Both the position numbers and the translations under genes were made by a program. The notes under the pieces are model-generated. The model had not been told where the DNA came from, did not search any database, and saw nothing but the letters and a program-made list of their open reading frames with translations. This document shows, piece after piece, positions 30,101 to 39,297 of a DNA stretch of 63,143 nt. Numbering within the stretch: position 1 is the stretch's first letter; each line of letters begins with the position of its first letter. The stretch is from Folioceros fuciformis (Eukaryota; Anthocerotophyta; Anthocerotopsida; Anthocerotales). The stretch is taken from NCBI GenBank assembly GCA_049999805.1, contig JBNGIO010006164.1:151939-215081 (forward strand), written 5' to 3'.

Positions 30101-30299
30101 GCTGGCATTAGCATATGGCCTGCTCAACACCCCGGAAGGGACAACTCTAGTGGTCACGAAGAACCTCCGCATGTGCAATGACTGTCACAGCGCCACCAAG
30201 ATTATGTCACACCTTGAGCAGCGCCAAATCATCGTAAGGGATGCACACCGCGTGCACTGCTTTGTGGATGGCTCATGTTCATGTGGGGACTGGCATTGA
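27111..30299 (+). CDS. PPR protein with N-terminal PDF-like motif and KP-type DYW deaminase (candidate U-to-C editor)
   Basis: Single frame of 1062 residues. Residues about 66-121 form a PDF-like motif (LWQDFFSDPAQWWDCRQA, then SPRHPDFRHK and ALWVDN) as in OSB organellar ssDNA-binding proteins. PPR motifs run from about 145 to 800 with six MY-type S cores, several reading LVDMYAKCG. After P2, S2 (CMIDLLGRSGNLEGAEK) and E1/E2 (GWTSLLSACKSHGDVE), the PG box is replaced by WKKPAKAGIEV (about 928), the KP variant. The deaminase is complete: HAE at 994-996, CNDC at 1022-1025, HRVH at 1046-1049 and CSC at 1056-1058. The protein ends GDWH instead of DYW. Known biology: KP-type DYW domains occur in plants with U-to-C editing and have been shown to aminate U. 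Target codes of P and S motifs give G-A-x-?-U-x-G-A-x-U-Y-x-U-Y. Location: mitochondrion or plastid, not distinguishable here. Confidence 0.88.
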   Translation: MAASFLNPKWAPGNVVKIKQQDVWVCGGRNGTPQLWLSPAVSPGVGKLEGPAAVAGASYGHDGRTPQEQQELLWQDFFSDPAQWWDCRQAKRSPRHPDFRHKASRKALWVDNPRNPGWLHAQLAAWDEQGHAGTSSGTGSRPGHWTHGEDMSEVDICRRLCDKGQLGEAIEALDLLVQRGLRFDTGLLYSVLKRCIAQRDLHHGKRVHVLSVRSGKETDRFLGNHIIRMYASHGLLEDAVNVFSRIAAPNTFAWASIIKAHADHGQPAEAVKLYRQMRRSTMEPNNHIFVAVLKACALAGDLASGKEVHTDILESSHEPDMFVGSSLLDMYAKCGSLEDARAVFDDLPVKDVVTWTAMIAGYAQHGRGQEALDLYASMQHNGLLPANHVTFVSLLKACAVVGALHQGMQLHSLIRKRGLENDVVIGSCLVDMYAKCGNLEDARKVFDNLPTRSVVTWNAMFAGYAQHSLGQEAIDLYASMQQEGKTLPDRVTFVCLLKACASVRALHQGKQLHSRIQERVLHTDMVVGSCLVDMYAKCGDIELARRVFDELPRRDVVTWSAMIGGYASHGRGHDALDLYAVMQEDGVDPANHITFVSLLKACAIAGALQQGKQLHLQLEQRGLETDLVIGNCLVDMYARCGSLEDARRVFDRLSCRDVVAWNAILGGYCQQGLGQDALDLYASMQQEVLSVGNHVTFVWLLNACASIGGLHQGKQLHDVIQDKGLDSDVVVGNCLVDMYAKCGSLEGARRVFETLAVKDVVTWNSLLNGYAKHGDGHRAIQFFEEMREESVEPNGATFISLLVACSHKGLVKEGQRYFGMMEEQGIEPTDQHHNCMIDLLGRSGNLEGAEKLLQSVPFENDVVGWTSLLSACKSHGDVERGRRCFERLVRLEPQTAAAYVLLGNIYANAGMWSDAEEIERLRKCAGAWKKPAKAGIEVNNKMHEFTVGDERRDVASKLLSMNVRVQDEGGHVPLTELVLKAVSESEKEDALCGHAEKLALAYGLLNTPEGTTLVVTKNLRMCNDCHSATKIMSHLEQRQIIVRDAHRVHCFVDGSCSCGDWH

Positions 30300-30549
30300 G
30301 TTCTGCAGATGGCTCAAGTGTTGAGAACGAGGATGATTGCAAAGCACGGTGTGGACACGGCTGGGATTCCACGGCAAAAGCCAAATGATTGGTTTGTGGT
30401 GTGTAGCCATTGCGGGCAGTTCAAAAAACTAGGCAAGACATCAGTCACTAAGGACTAAATGTGACATCGCAACAAATTTGTTGAGCTCAAGGCCGACGCC
30501 TTCTAAGTTGCTCGCTGGCAACGAAAACATTTTGTGTAGCCGCCGAACC
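30300..30549. other. short convergent intergenic
   Basis: About 250 bases between the stop of the KP-type PPR gene and the stop of the DJ-1-family gene. Nothing else seen. Confidence 0.4.
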
Positions 30550-31475
30550 TCATGGGGATGTCTCGAGCCCGGCAAGGGAGTCCTCGACCGCCTGCATGGC
30601 TAGCTGAATCTTGCCCGGAATGATGCAATCAAAGGGGGGCTGAGGATCGTACTCCATGGTGAGCTGGCAAGCCCTGGCCTTGCGGTCGCCAGCGAATTTT
30701 GCACAGAGCGTCAATCCGAAGTCAATTCCAGATGATACACCTGCGCATGTGGAGACCTTGGAGTTTTCCTACAGCGCACCACCAGTGACTGGTAAGTAGG
30801 GTTTGTTCATTCTAACCAAAGGGCATGAAGTCATGTAGCGTAGCACAGTATTGCTGTTCTCACCTCATCCACCCACACGATGCGCTGCGGAACGTAAGTG
30901 GCTCCGTATTCAGGTCTCTGGATTTCTTCCCTTGCTATCCAATGTGTGGTGGCGTTGGCCCCTTTGAGCAGCCCTGCAGCTGCCAGGATCAATGCTCCTG
31001 TGCACACAGACGTGGTGTACTTGGATGTCTGATGGGCCTGCAATTGCCATATTGTTGATTGCCTGAGATGTCAATTTGTTGAAGGAAACAGCAGAGTTGA
31101 CATTTTTGCATCCCTGAGACGTTCGTTTGTTGAAAGAAACAGAGTTGGTCAGTCTAAACTCACCTTCTGTACCCATTCGATGATGGGCTTCCATTGCCCT
31201 TCGCCCCACTTATAGGCTAAGGAAGTTTCGTACACAATCAAGCCTCCAGGAACAAGGATGACATCCGGGTTGGGCAAGGTTCGGTATGATTTGGTTGCAG
31301 TGAGGTGGATCATCTGGCTGTCAGACGTGTATTGCTGGCCCTCCTCGGCACCTACCAGATACACTTGCACGCCTTCCAGCTGCCACAGAGATTCGTAAGG
31401 CCCAATTATGTCCAGAGCTGTGAAGCCCTGGAACAGAGGGATGCCCACGCTTGACACCTTGGCACTGTCGCCCAT
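30550..31475 (-). CDS. DJ-1/PfpI family protein, isocyanide hydratase-like
   Basis: Three exons in phase 0: 31164-31475, 30864-31028 and 30550-30768, with GT-AG borders (donors GTGAGT and GTGAGA), giving 231 residues. Exon 1 starts the fold (IPLFQGFTALDIIGPYESL) and includes PDVILVPGG. Exon 2 carries the nucleophile elbow with the catalytic cysteine (TSVCTGALILAAAGLL) and ATTHW. Exon 3 has GVSSGIDFGLTL and YDPQPPFDC. Order and motifs match single-domain bacterial isocyanide hydratase (InhA)-type members of the DJ-1/PfpI superfamily, whose acidic partner (LDIIGP) is also conserved. Plant DJ-1 proteins are more often two-domain, so this is a different branch. Its substrate cannot be told from sequence, and alternatives are a stress-related chaperone or a glyoxalase-like enzyme. 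A decayed relative of exon 2 lies at 32270-32370. Confidence 0.85.
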
Positions 31476-31860
31476 CGTAGTGCTCTGCGAATTGCTGCAG
31501 CCTGTGCAGAAGTTGGGAAGGAGTGAAATGGGATTGGAAAGTCGTAGAATGGAGCGGAATGGATTGGGGATGCCAGGGGGTCGGCAAACTTTATATATCC
31601 ATCCCTACCAGCCTTCCTTATCCTTCGTATCGTGACGGAGTCATATCCTGACGAAGTCCCATCCGAAGAAGCATTCCTGGCTAATCACTGACTGTCCCGC
31701 TCCCGTTCCCTTTCCAGAGAAGAGACGCAAAAGTACCTTGCATTATTGGTGGACACGGAGAAAGACGGCCATCACTGTGGACATGGACGCCCTCCAGTTC
31801 GTACTTTCATCCTTTGCAAATTCTTGTCAGCGCACTGCCAACTTGCTTCCAAGCTCCGTC

Positions 31861-31940
31861 GATTCCACGGCATCTCCGTCGATTCCACGGCATCTCCGTC
31901 GATTCCACGGCATCTCCGTCGATTCCACGGCATCTCTGTC
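31861..31940. repeat. 20-bp tandem repeat, 4 copies
   Basis: Four head-to-tail copies of gattccacggcatctccgtc. The first three are identical and the last has one c-to-t change. Confidence 0.95.
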
Positions 31941-32107
31941 GTATGAGCAATGGTACGCGCATACCGACTTTTGAAATGTATAAGGCGCAGTGTCAACACG
32001 TGAACAAACTTGGATCTCGAGAACTCCTCATCGGTACCCAATTGGCCTTTAGGAACCATAAAATCATTCCTATGGCCGCCCTTGACAGTTTTCTATAGCC
32101 CCTGTTG

Positions 32108-32690
32108 AATCTTGGGCAGGTAGAGCAGACTTGGAGCCACCTCAGCCTCCCATGTGGATAGAGTGTTCGTACCGTCTTGGAGTGCGTTCCCTTCCTTGTA
32201 CTACCAGGGATGGTGGCAAGCAGAAGGGGCCAGAAGAGGTTCATACGCTCGTGTAAGATGACGACACGGGTCTGCAATTGGCAGCCCTGCGGCTGCCAGC
32301 ACCGAGGTCCAGTGCACTCACAGACATTATGTACCGGCATGGCGTGCTTTGATGTCCTGTCCTCGTGACCTGCCAACGTGTACGCAATCCGAAACTTGCG
32401 TCGTAGACGAGCATGTAAAAGTTGTTGACAGGACGCTTACACGATTGCTCCGGGAAGCTGTGAGCAGCTTAATTACTCAATTCCTCCCTCTCGGACCCAT
32501 AAGGTGAAGGCCTCTTTTTCCGGATAACTCCCCTGCTCCTTACCTTTTTGTTGATTCCTATCCCATGGCCACCTTGAAAGTTCCTGTCACCTGTTCAACA
32601 TTGCTTGACCAGGTAGAGGAGACTTCGAGCCACCTCAGCCTCCCATGTGGATGGACAGTCCTTCCTTAGGAGCGCGTCCAACAAGGAAGG
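32108..32690. repeat. pair of diverged direct repeats (~80 bp)
   Basis: The stretch from about 32108 to 32190 and that from about 32603 to 32690 share ccacctcagcctcccatgtg and flanking similarity on both sides (aggtagag.agactt.gag). Both begin with cttg and end near a cttccttg-like string. This suggests a local duplication spanning about 500 bases. Confidence 0.65.
32270..32370 (-). pseudogene. decayed copy of DJ-1/PfpI exon 2
   Basis: The plus strand here reads gccctgcggctgccagcacc...cagtgcactcacagac, parallel to the intact exon at 30971-31028 (gccctgcagctgccaggatc...). Minus translation retains RTSKHAMPVHNVCECTG, echoing TSKYTTSVCTG, with frameshifts. It is upstream of the intact gene, within the repeat-bearing region. 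Confidence 0.55.
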
Positions 32691-33218
32691 TGTGAGCGAG
32701 CAGCACAAAGGTGAAGGCCCCGCCGTTTCTCCCCACAACTCCCCAACCTTTTGTTGGTAACCTAAATCACTAACGAGAACGAGGACCATGTCGTGCATTT
32801 GCCAAGTTGTGGTAGGTCACATCTGCTGGCTCTGAGGGTGGGCATTGTGCCGTCTCTGACTCTCCTTGGCACCCACCCAGAGTTTGCAAGCCCTGATGCA
32901 GAGCCGTGCTTCAGTTGCCACCTTCGCGTCGCGGTAATTCCGTTGCACGACTTGGCACTGGAAGAAATCGGACTCGAGCCAAGAGCCAGGATGTGGAGCC
33001 TCCAGTGCAGCATCCTCATCTAGCTAGGCTAGCATCATAAGCTACAGTTAGGCCTCCCAGGTCAAGGAGTGGCAATGGAGGTATATGGTCCGGTCAATAC
33101 ACGCGTGCCACACACATTCACAGTTTTCATAGTCGTCAACCCACTCCAACTCACCAATCCATGCCCCCCCCTGCCGAGTATGGATGGACATGTATGCACC
33201 CACGTGTCAAAGCCTTGC

Positions 33219-36200
33219 TCACGCCCGATCCCCACACGAACAGGAGCCATTTGCAAACCGGTGCACACGGTGGGCATCCCTTACAATGATCTCTCGCCTC
33301 TCCAGGCGTGACATTATCTTGGTGCTCCCATGGCAGTCATTGCACATACGAAGGTTCTTGGTCACGACCAGAGTTGTGCCATCTGGAGTGTTTACAAGGC
33401 CGTATGCCAATGCCAGTTTCTCCGCATGTCCACACAATGCATCTTCCTTTTCGCGGTCAGACATGCTAGTCTTGAGCACCAGCTCCTTGTGTGGCACATG
33501 GCCTCCTTCTACCTTCAGCCTCAGATTCATGCTCCTCAACGTTGAACCAATGCCAACCCTGTCTTCCCCCACAGTGAACACGTGCACCTTCTTCTCCACT
33601 TCAATGCACGCCTTGGCAGGCTTCTTCCATGCACCTGCGCACTTCCTCAATCTTTCCACTTTCTCTACATCCGTCCACAACCCAGCATTGGCAAACATGC
33701 TCCCCAAGAGAACATACGGCGACGCATCTTCAGGTTCCAAGCACACAAGGCGTTCAAAACATCTGCGAGCTCGCTCTAGGTCACCGTGGATCTTGCAGGC
33801 ACTCAGCAACGATGTCCATCCCACTGCCTCGTTGGTGAGGGCCACAGATTGCAGCACCCTTTCTGCTTCCTCCAGGTGGCCCGAACGGCCCAGAAGATCA
33901 ACCATGCAACTGTGATGGTAATCAGTGGGCGCAATACCATGCTCCTCCACCATCGTTTTAAAATGTTGTCGTCCTTCGTTCACCAGCCATGCATGACTGC
34001 ACGCAACCAAAAGACAACTAAACGTAGCTTCGTTAGGCTTCACCCCCTCCTCTACCATCTCTTCAAAACACTTCAAAGCCATATGCCCATCGCTGTGTTC
34101 GGCATACCCATTCAGCATGGCATTCCAAGTCGTCACATTTCTGCTAGGCAGTCTATCAAACACCTGGCGGGCGTCCTCCAGGCTCCCACACTTTGCATAC
34201 ATGTCCACCAGGCTGTTCCCCACAACAACATCACCCTCCAGTCCCCTTTCCCGAATCAGAAAATGCACAAGCTTCCCCTGATGCAAAGCGCCTACGCTTG
34301 CACACCCTTTCAAGAGCCACATGAATGTGACGAGATTGGCTGGGATGATGCTCTCCTGCTGCATACCTCTGTAAAGCTCCAGGACTTCTTGTCCACAACC
34401 GTGCTGAGCATACCCTCCAATCATGGCGTTCCATGTTACGACATCCCTTTTCGCCATTGCGTCGAACACTTTGCGAGCATATTCTAAGCTACCACACTTT
34501 GCATACATTTCCACCAGGCAGTTACACACAACAATATCTAGTTCGAATCCTCTTTCCTGAATCAGGGTATGCAACTGTTTTCCCTGCTGCAATGATCTCT
34601 CACTGGTACACGCTTTCAGGAGGCACACAATCGTGACTTGATTAGCTGGAGTGACCCCTTCCTTCTGCATGCAAGAATAAAGCTGAAGGGCATCTTCACC
34701 CCGCGAATGTCGCACATATCCAGCAATCATGGCAGTCCACGTCACAACATCTCTTGCAGGCAATCTGTCAAACACCGTCCGAGCATCCTCGATGCTCCCA
34801 CATTTTGAATACATGTCCACAAGGCAGCTGCCAATACCAACCTCAGCTTCCAGTCCATTTCGCTGGACCAGAAAATGGAGGTGCTTACCCTGATGCAGAT
34901 CTCCCACACTAGCACACGCATTTAAAAGGCACACAAAAGTAACTCGGTCCGCTGGAGTCATGCCGTTCTGCTGCATCCTTCTAAACAGGTCCAGGGCTTC
35001 CTCACCAAACCCACGCTGAGAACATCCTGCAATCATAGCAGTCCAAGTGACCTCGTTCCTTACTGATAACCTTTCAAAGACAACGCGCGCGTCCTCCAAG
35101 CTCCCACATTTGGCATACATATCCACCAGACAGCTGCCAACAACCACATCAACTTCCAACCCCTTTTCCTGGATCACCAAATGGAGATGTTTACCAGACT
35201 GCAAATCTCCGATGCTGCCACAAGCTTTCAGAAGACCAGCATATGTAAAGTGATTTGCAACATTGGGGGCCCCTTGCTCCATAGTTGCATAAAGTTTCAA
35301 AGCTTCCTGGCCAAATCCATGCTTAGAATACGCTGCTATCATGGTATTCCAAGTCACAACGTCCCGGGTGGCCATCAGGTCAAAGACTGCGCGAGCATCC
35401 TCCAGGCTACCACATTTTGCATACATGTCCACCAACGAGTTGCTAACGAATATGTCTGGTTCACATGCGCCAACGACAATATCATCATGGACATGCTTTC
35501 CAGTAGCAAGATCCCCTGCAATCGCACATGCTTTGAGAACTGCCACAAAAATATGATTATTAGGCTTCACAGCGCAATGTTGCATCCGTCCATAAAGGTC
35601 GATGGCTCGAGTAGGCTGTCCATGATCTGCATGCGCCTTGATAATGGAAGCCCAGACGAAGGAGTTTGGCAAATCCAGGTTGGTCAGGACTTGCGTTGCT
35701 TCTTCCAACATGGCATGAGAAGCATACATTCGGATAATGTGGTTGGCCAGAAAAGAATTAGCCCCATGCCCGCTTCTCAAAGCAAGGAAATGAACACGCC
35801 TGCCAAGAGGCAAACTTTTGTGCCCTGTACACCTCTTGAGCAGGGTGTAGAGAAGACATGTGTCAACATAAGCTCCTTGCTGCACTAGGCATTCCATAGC
35901 TCCAATAGCCTCAATCAGCTCTCCCTCCTCACACAGTTTACTCCAGGTTTGGATCTGCTTATCTCGTTCATACCTCCTCACCAACCTGCAAATGTTAGCA
36001 CCAGGAGGCAACATTGAGGAGGAAGAGACAGGTGATCCAGCTGCCAGTTGAGCATCCAGCGTGGCTAGCTTCATCTCCAGCCAAGCAGGATTGTAGCGGT
36101 TGTTTAGCCACAGGGGCTCCTTGGTCACCTTATGCCTGAAGTCGGGATGACGAGGACTCTTCTTGTCCTGCCTATTGTCCCACCACTCGGCCGGATGTGA

Positions 36201-36446
36201 GAAAAACTGTTGCCACAATTTCTCCTGTCTATCTTTCAGTGAGGTCGTCCGTTCACTGCCATTGTCTGCACAAGGACGTGCTCTTATGTCACACTGCCCT
36301 GCACTGCCTGGTGTGAGTGGGTGAGGGTGGAAAGAGCAGGATAAGGCTCCGACCTGCAAAGCAACCTCTTCCTGTAGTGGTGGCATCCCTCCACTGACGA
36401 GAAGCGGCTGGAGAGCCATTCCAGCCACCACGAGCGTCTGGTGCAC
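33219..36446 (-). CDS. PPR protein with N-terminal PDF-like motif and KP-type DYW deaminase (candidate U-to-C editor)
   Basis: Single frame of 1075 residues. At residues about 72-123 lies the best PDF-like motif of the window: KLWQQFFSHPAEWWDNRQDK, SPRHPDFRHKVTKEPLWLNN, then NPAWLEMKL. PPR motifs follow from about 165 with six MY-type S cores, then P2, S2 (CMVDLLGRSGHLEEAER) and E1/E2 (GWTSLLSACKIHGDLE). The PG-box position reads WKKPAKACIEV, the KP signature. The deaminase is complete: HAE at 1007-1009, CNDC about 28 residues on, HRVH and CSC. The terminal tripeptide is DRA. It is arranged tail-to-tail with the KP gene at 27111, the DJ-1 gene lying between. P and S motif codes give U-Y-x-A-G-x-G-A-x-U-Y-x-Y-Y. 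Before PPR 1 the DNA reads tttgcag, so an intron acceptor there cannot be excluded. Confidence 0.88.
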   Translation of the reverse strand: MHQTLVVAGMALQPLLVSGGMPPLQEEVALQVGALSCSFHPHPLTPGSAGQCDIRARPCADNGSERTTSLKDRQEKLWQQFFSHPAEWWDNRQDKKSPRHPDFRHKVTKEPLWLNNRYNPAWLEMKLATLDAQLAAGSPVSSSSMLPPGANICRLVRRYERDKQIQTWSKLCEEGELIEAIGAMECLVQQGAYVDTCLLYTLLKRCTGHKSLPLGRRVHFLALRSGHGANSFLANHIIRMYASHAMLEEATQVLTNLDLPNSFVWASIIKAHADHGQPTRAIDLYGRMQHCAVKPNNHIFVAVLKACAIAGDLATGKHVHDDIVVGACEPDIFVSNSLVDMYAKCGSLEDARAVFDLMATRDVVTWNTMIAAYSKHGFGQEALKLYATMEQGAPNVANHFTYAGLLKACGSIGDLQSGKHLHLVIQEKGLEVDVVVGSCLVDMYAKCGSLEDARVVFERLSVRNEVTWTAMIAGCSQRGFGEEALDLFRRMQQNGMTPADRVTFVCLLNACASVGDLHQGKHLHFLVQRNGLEAEVGIGSCLVDMYSKCGSIEDARTVFDRLPARDVVTWTAMIAGYVRHSRGEDALQLYSCMQKEGVTPANQVTIVCLLKACTSERSLQQGKQLHTLIQERGFELDIVVCNCLVEMYAKCGSLEYARKVFDAMAKRDVVTWNAMIGGYAQHGCGQEVLELYRGMQQESIIPANLVTFMWLLKGCASVGALHQGKLVHFLIRERGLEGDVVVGNSLVDMYAKCGSLEDARQVFDRLPSRNVTTWNAMLNGYAEHSDGHMALKCFEEMVEEGVKPNEATFSCLLVACSHAWLVNEGRQHFKTMVEEHGIAPTDYHHSCMVDLLGRSGHLEEAERVLQSVALTNEAVGWTSLLSACKIHGDLERARRCFERLVCLEPEDASPYVLLGSMFANAGLWTDVEKVERLRKCAGAWKKPAKACIEVEKKVHVFTVGEDRVGIGSTLRSMNLRLKVEGGHVPHKELVLKTSMSDREKEDALCGHAEKLALAYGLVNTPDGTTLVVTKNLRMCNDCHGSTKIMSRLERREIIVRDAHRVHRFANGSCSCGDRA

Positions 36447-39297
36447 AGCTTACCGTGAAAATCCACGACTTATCATTACAGAATGGGTACCTCACCCAAT
36501 TACCCAGCTCTCGCCCCTTTGGCTCATGGACAAGTCGTGGTTGGGGCCCAATTTCGACTCCTGAACGGAGAGGAAGGTGCTGCAACCTACTCCATGCTCC
36601 TCCTGCACTCCCGTTCCCGTTTGCATTGGGCCATCGTCAGTTCGTGTGCAGCGATTATGCCCACACCTTACAATGGGTGGGTAGCTCATGCGTGATATGT
36701 ACAATCTTTCTGTCTATATTTCTAGACTTGCTCGCACTTGACGTCCATTGCAGAGAACTCTATATAGATGTTGGTGGTATGGAATGTTTCCTGTTAGTGA
36801 CTAATTCCAAGGAACTCTAGAATTCAATCTATAATCCTAGCTAACACTTCTGGATCATGACTAAAAATATTTTCTATCAATCCCTCTCCGAAATGGTCTT
36901 GGTTAGTCTAGCTTTATTCGTGAGTAGCTCATATAATGGCAGCCTTGAAAGGATGAGAATGAACTTGCCCCAAAGTTTAGGATCTACGTTTATGTAGGGC
37001 TTTCCACATTGAGCTCATTTCTCACATACACATTGTTGCCTACTATAAATTTTCAAAGTAGGTCAATCTAAATCCTGAAACATATTGTTATTTTCACATC
37101 CTCAAGAACAAGGAACAAGGAGGAGGAGCCATCTCCAAGTCTTCAGCTACCTTCTTTCAACACCTGGCTCCTAATTCTCAAGCCTCAAAGAAAAATTTGT
37201 GTGACACACAACATGACAACATTGGTACAGACAAACTAACCCATATGATTAAGTGTATTATTAAGTGCACCGCTATACATGTGTTAGTGCATAAATTCAT
37301 TTGCCTTTGCATGACTGTCGCGTAACATTGATAAACGACTTCAACAACAAGTTTTTGTAGCTTTGTTGTAACACAAATAGAAGACAATACAACCAGTAGC
37401 AAACAGAAGATAGAGCTAGGGCACAAAATGTTTTGTATAATTTGTTTCAATGCAAGCTTAACTTGCAATTGTGGAGCTAGGGTACAAAATGTTCTTTGTA
37501 GTTGTGGAGTTGTGGAGGAGATTGCAAGAGATGACGCAAAATCATTCATGCTACATAGATGGCATAATAATGTGAGCTCCACTTGTAGTTATCAAACGAG
37601 GGCACAAAATGTTTCTTGTTGGTAATGAAACACAACATAACATGGTAGTATTCCAAACACAATACTCCTTCACTCAAGTCTTGCAATGAAGTATATACTT
37701 AGGTAAGCCACGAGATGTGGTAGTACTTATGTGGTAAGTACTTCCTTCGAAGCCAGAGATCTAGGGGAGACAATCAAGCCCTTGGCATACGCTTTCTTCA
37801 TCGAAATCATAAGTTATCCACCTTAACAATCAGAAAACCTACGGCCATAAAAGAGAATCCCCATAAAGATCCCACTAGATTAAGCACTAAACAAAGTGAT
37901 TTCATATGCAGTAAAAATCTTGGCTAATTCCTCAAAGTTGGTCACTCCAGTAAACCCATAAATCATAGGACACCCAAACAACAATATTCCAGATGGAAAT
38001 GCACCTAAAACAAAAAAGCCCTAGAATTTGGCACGCGCTTTCTCGTTCGAGACCACAAGTTATCCACCTGAACGTCAAGACAATTAAGTAGCTCATGGGC
38101 TGTGCACATATGCTGTCATCGCAAAGCCCTAACCCAAATCACGAAACAAAAACCTGTGGCCCACACAAAACACAGCGAGCGCCTGTGTCAGATGAGAACG
38201 GTGAGCCCATGAGCACAATAAAACGCACCCACTGGGCAAACTTTGCTTTCCACAAAGGATGAACAATTTTTGGCTTTCTCTGCTGAATCGAAGGTTTGGT
38301 GTAGAGCCTGAAGCTGCAGGCCTGACGACCCAATCTGTCGAACACCTCTTCAAATAATACATACACTAGGAAAATTTTGGAGAAGCTGCTTGAGAGTCAG
38401 TCAGTAGGCAGCGTCTCCCTTTTGACTTCCCATCATCTTACCCATCCCATCTACCGACATTCGATTGGAAGTCTTGCAGACAATCCTAGCAGTCTATGAT
38501 ACAGTATGGATGCCCGTTACTTCGTCCCTCGACTCATTTTAAGGATTGCTGTGAAACAAGGTCGTGATCAGGCTGGTGTAAAACCATGTCCATGTTCGCG
38601 ACATCCATCCAAACCTCCTCACAGTCGAACAGATCAGCTCATCATCAAATTCATCTGTCAAATGCTTGATCCATTTCAGTCAAAACCTTAATCAAGAAGC
38701 TAGCCAAAGCACATCTCTGACGTGAGATTGATGATACAGCACCACAACAACCAACACGCCTATCTCAGAAAACTTGGGATGGACTTCACAACAAGGCTTG
38801 GGAGAGAGGAGAGTGGCCAAGGAAGGAAGGAGCTGCTCACTATGACCCAACCACTCAACTTCACGGTAAGTATTGCATGTGCCCTCATCCCACAAATGGG
38901 CCATAGCCTGTGCACTACACAGCCGCCGACTTGACATTTTAAAACTAGGAAAGTGACCCAACATACACACATATAAAAACCTCGAGGCACTACAGAAGTC
39001 AGTTGAAGCGGTTTGCAAAATCTTCTCAACGTGGACACACAAGTACTAGGGCTACCTGGACCATTTCGGAAGCAAGGCTGACACAGGACCAACAACGGGA
39101 TATTAACACTGTATGCCGTGTAGCCAGTGCTGTGCGCTTACCATGACAGCATCCGCCTTTCAGCTGGCAAGCAGCCCCTTGCATGTGCTCATCCTCTTCG
39201 CAGGAGTTCTTGAAATACAGCCCCGTTTGAATAATAAGAATGATGTGTGCTGCTGTAGAGACAGCCACGGGAAATGCAACAGGGGGCTCTCCCTCTC
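36447..39297. other. AT-rich intergenic with small diverged repeats
   Basis: About 2.85 kb without a gene I can recognise. At 37412-37620 a short string (agggcacaaaatgtttt type) recurs three times. At 37776-37840 and 38010-38080 a ~60-base unit recurs (the shared core includes aagttatccacct). Frames at 38692-39095 have no family features. Confidence 0.45.
37776..38080. repeat. diverged direct repeat pair (~60 bp)
   Basis: 37776-37840 and 38010-38080 share aagccct, a cgctttctt/cgctttctc block, aagttatccacct and the following acaat tract in the same order. Probably remnants of one repeated element. Confidence 0.6.

Larger units (their letters stand above)
31476..33218. other. intergenic with repeats and a decayed DJ-1 exon
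   Basis: No intact gene. It contains a 20-base tandem repeat (31861-31940), a pair of diverged direct repeats (about 32108-32190 and 32603-32690) and a decayed copy of DJ-1 exon 2. Other open frames look like chance. Confidence 0.5.

Noticed and set aside
38692-39095. Minus-strand frames just downstream of FZR
   Set aside because: FZR ends cleanly at 39298 with its Ile-Arg tail, and these frames resemble nothing and lack splice support.
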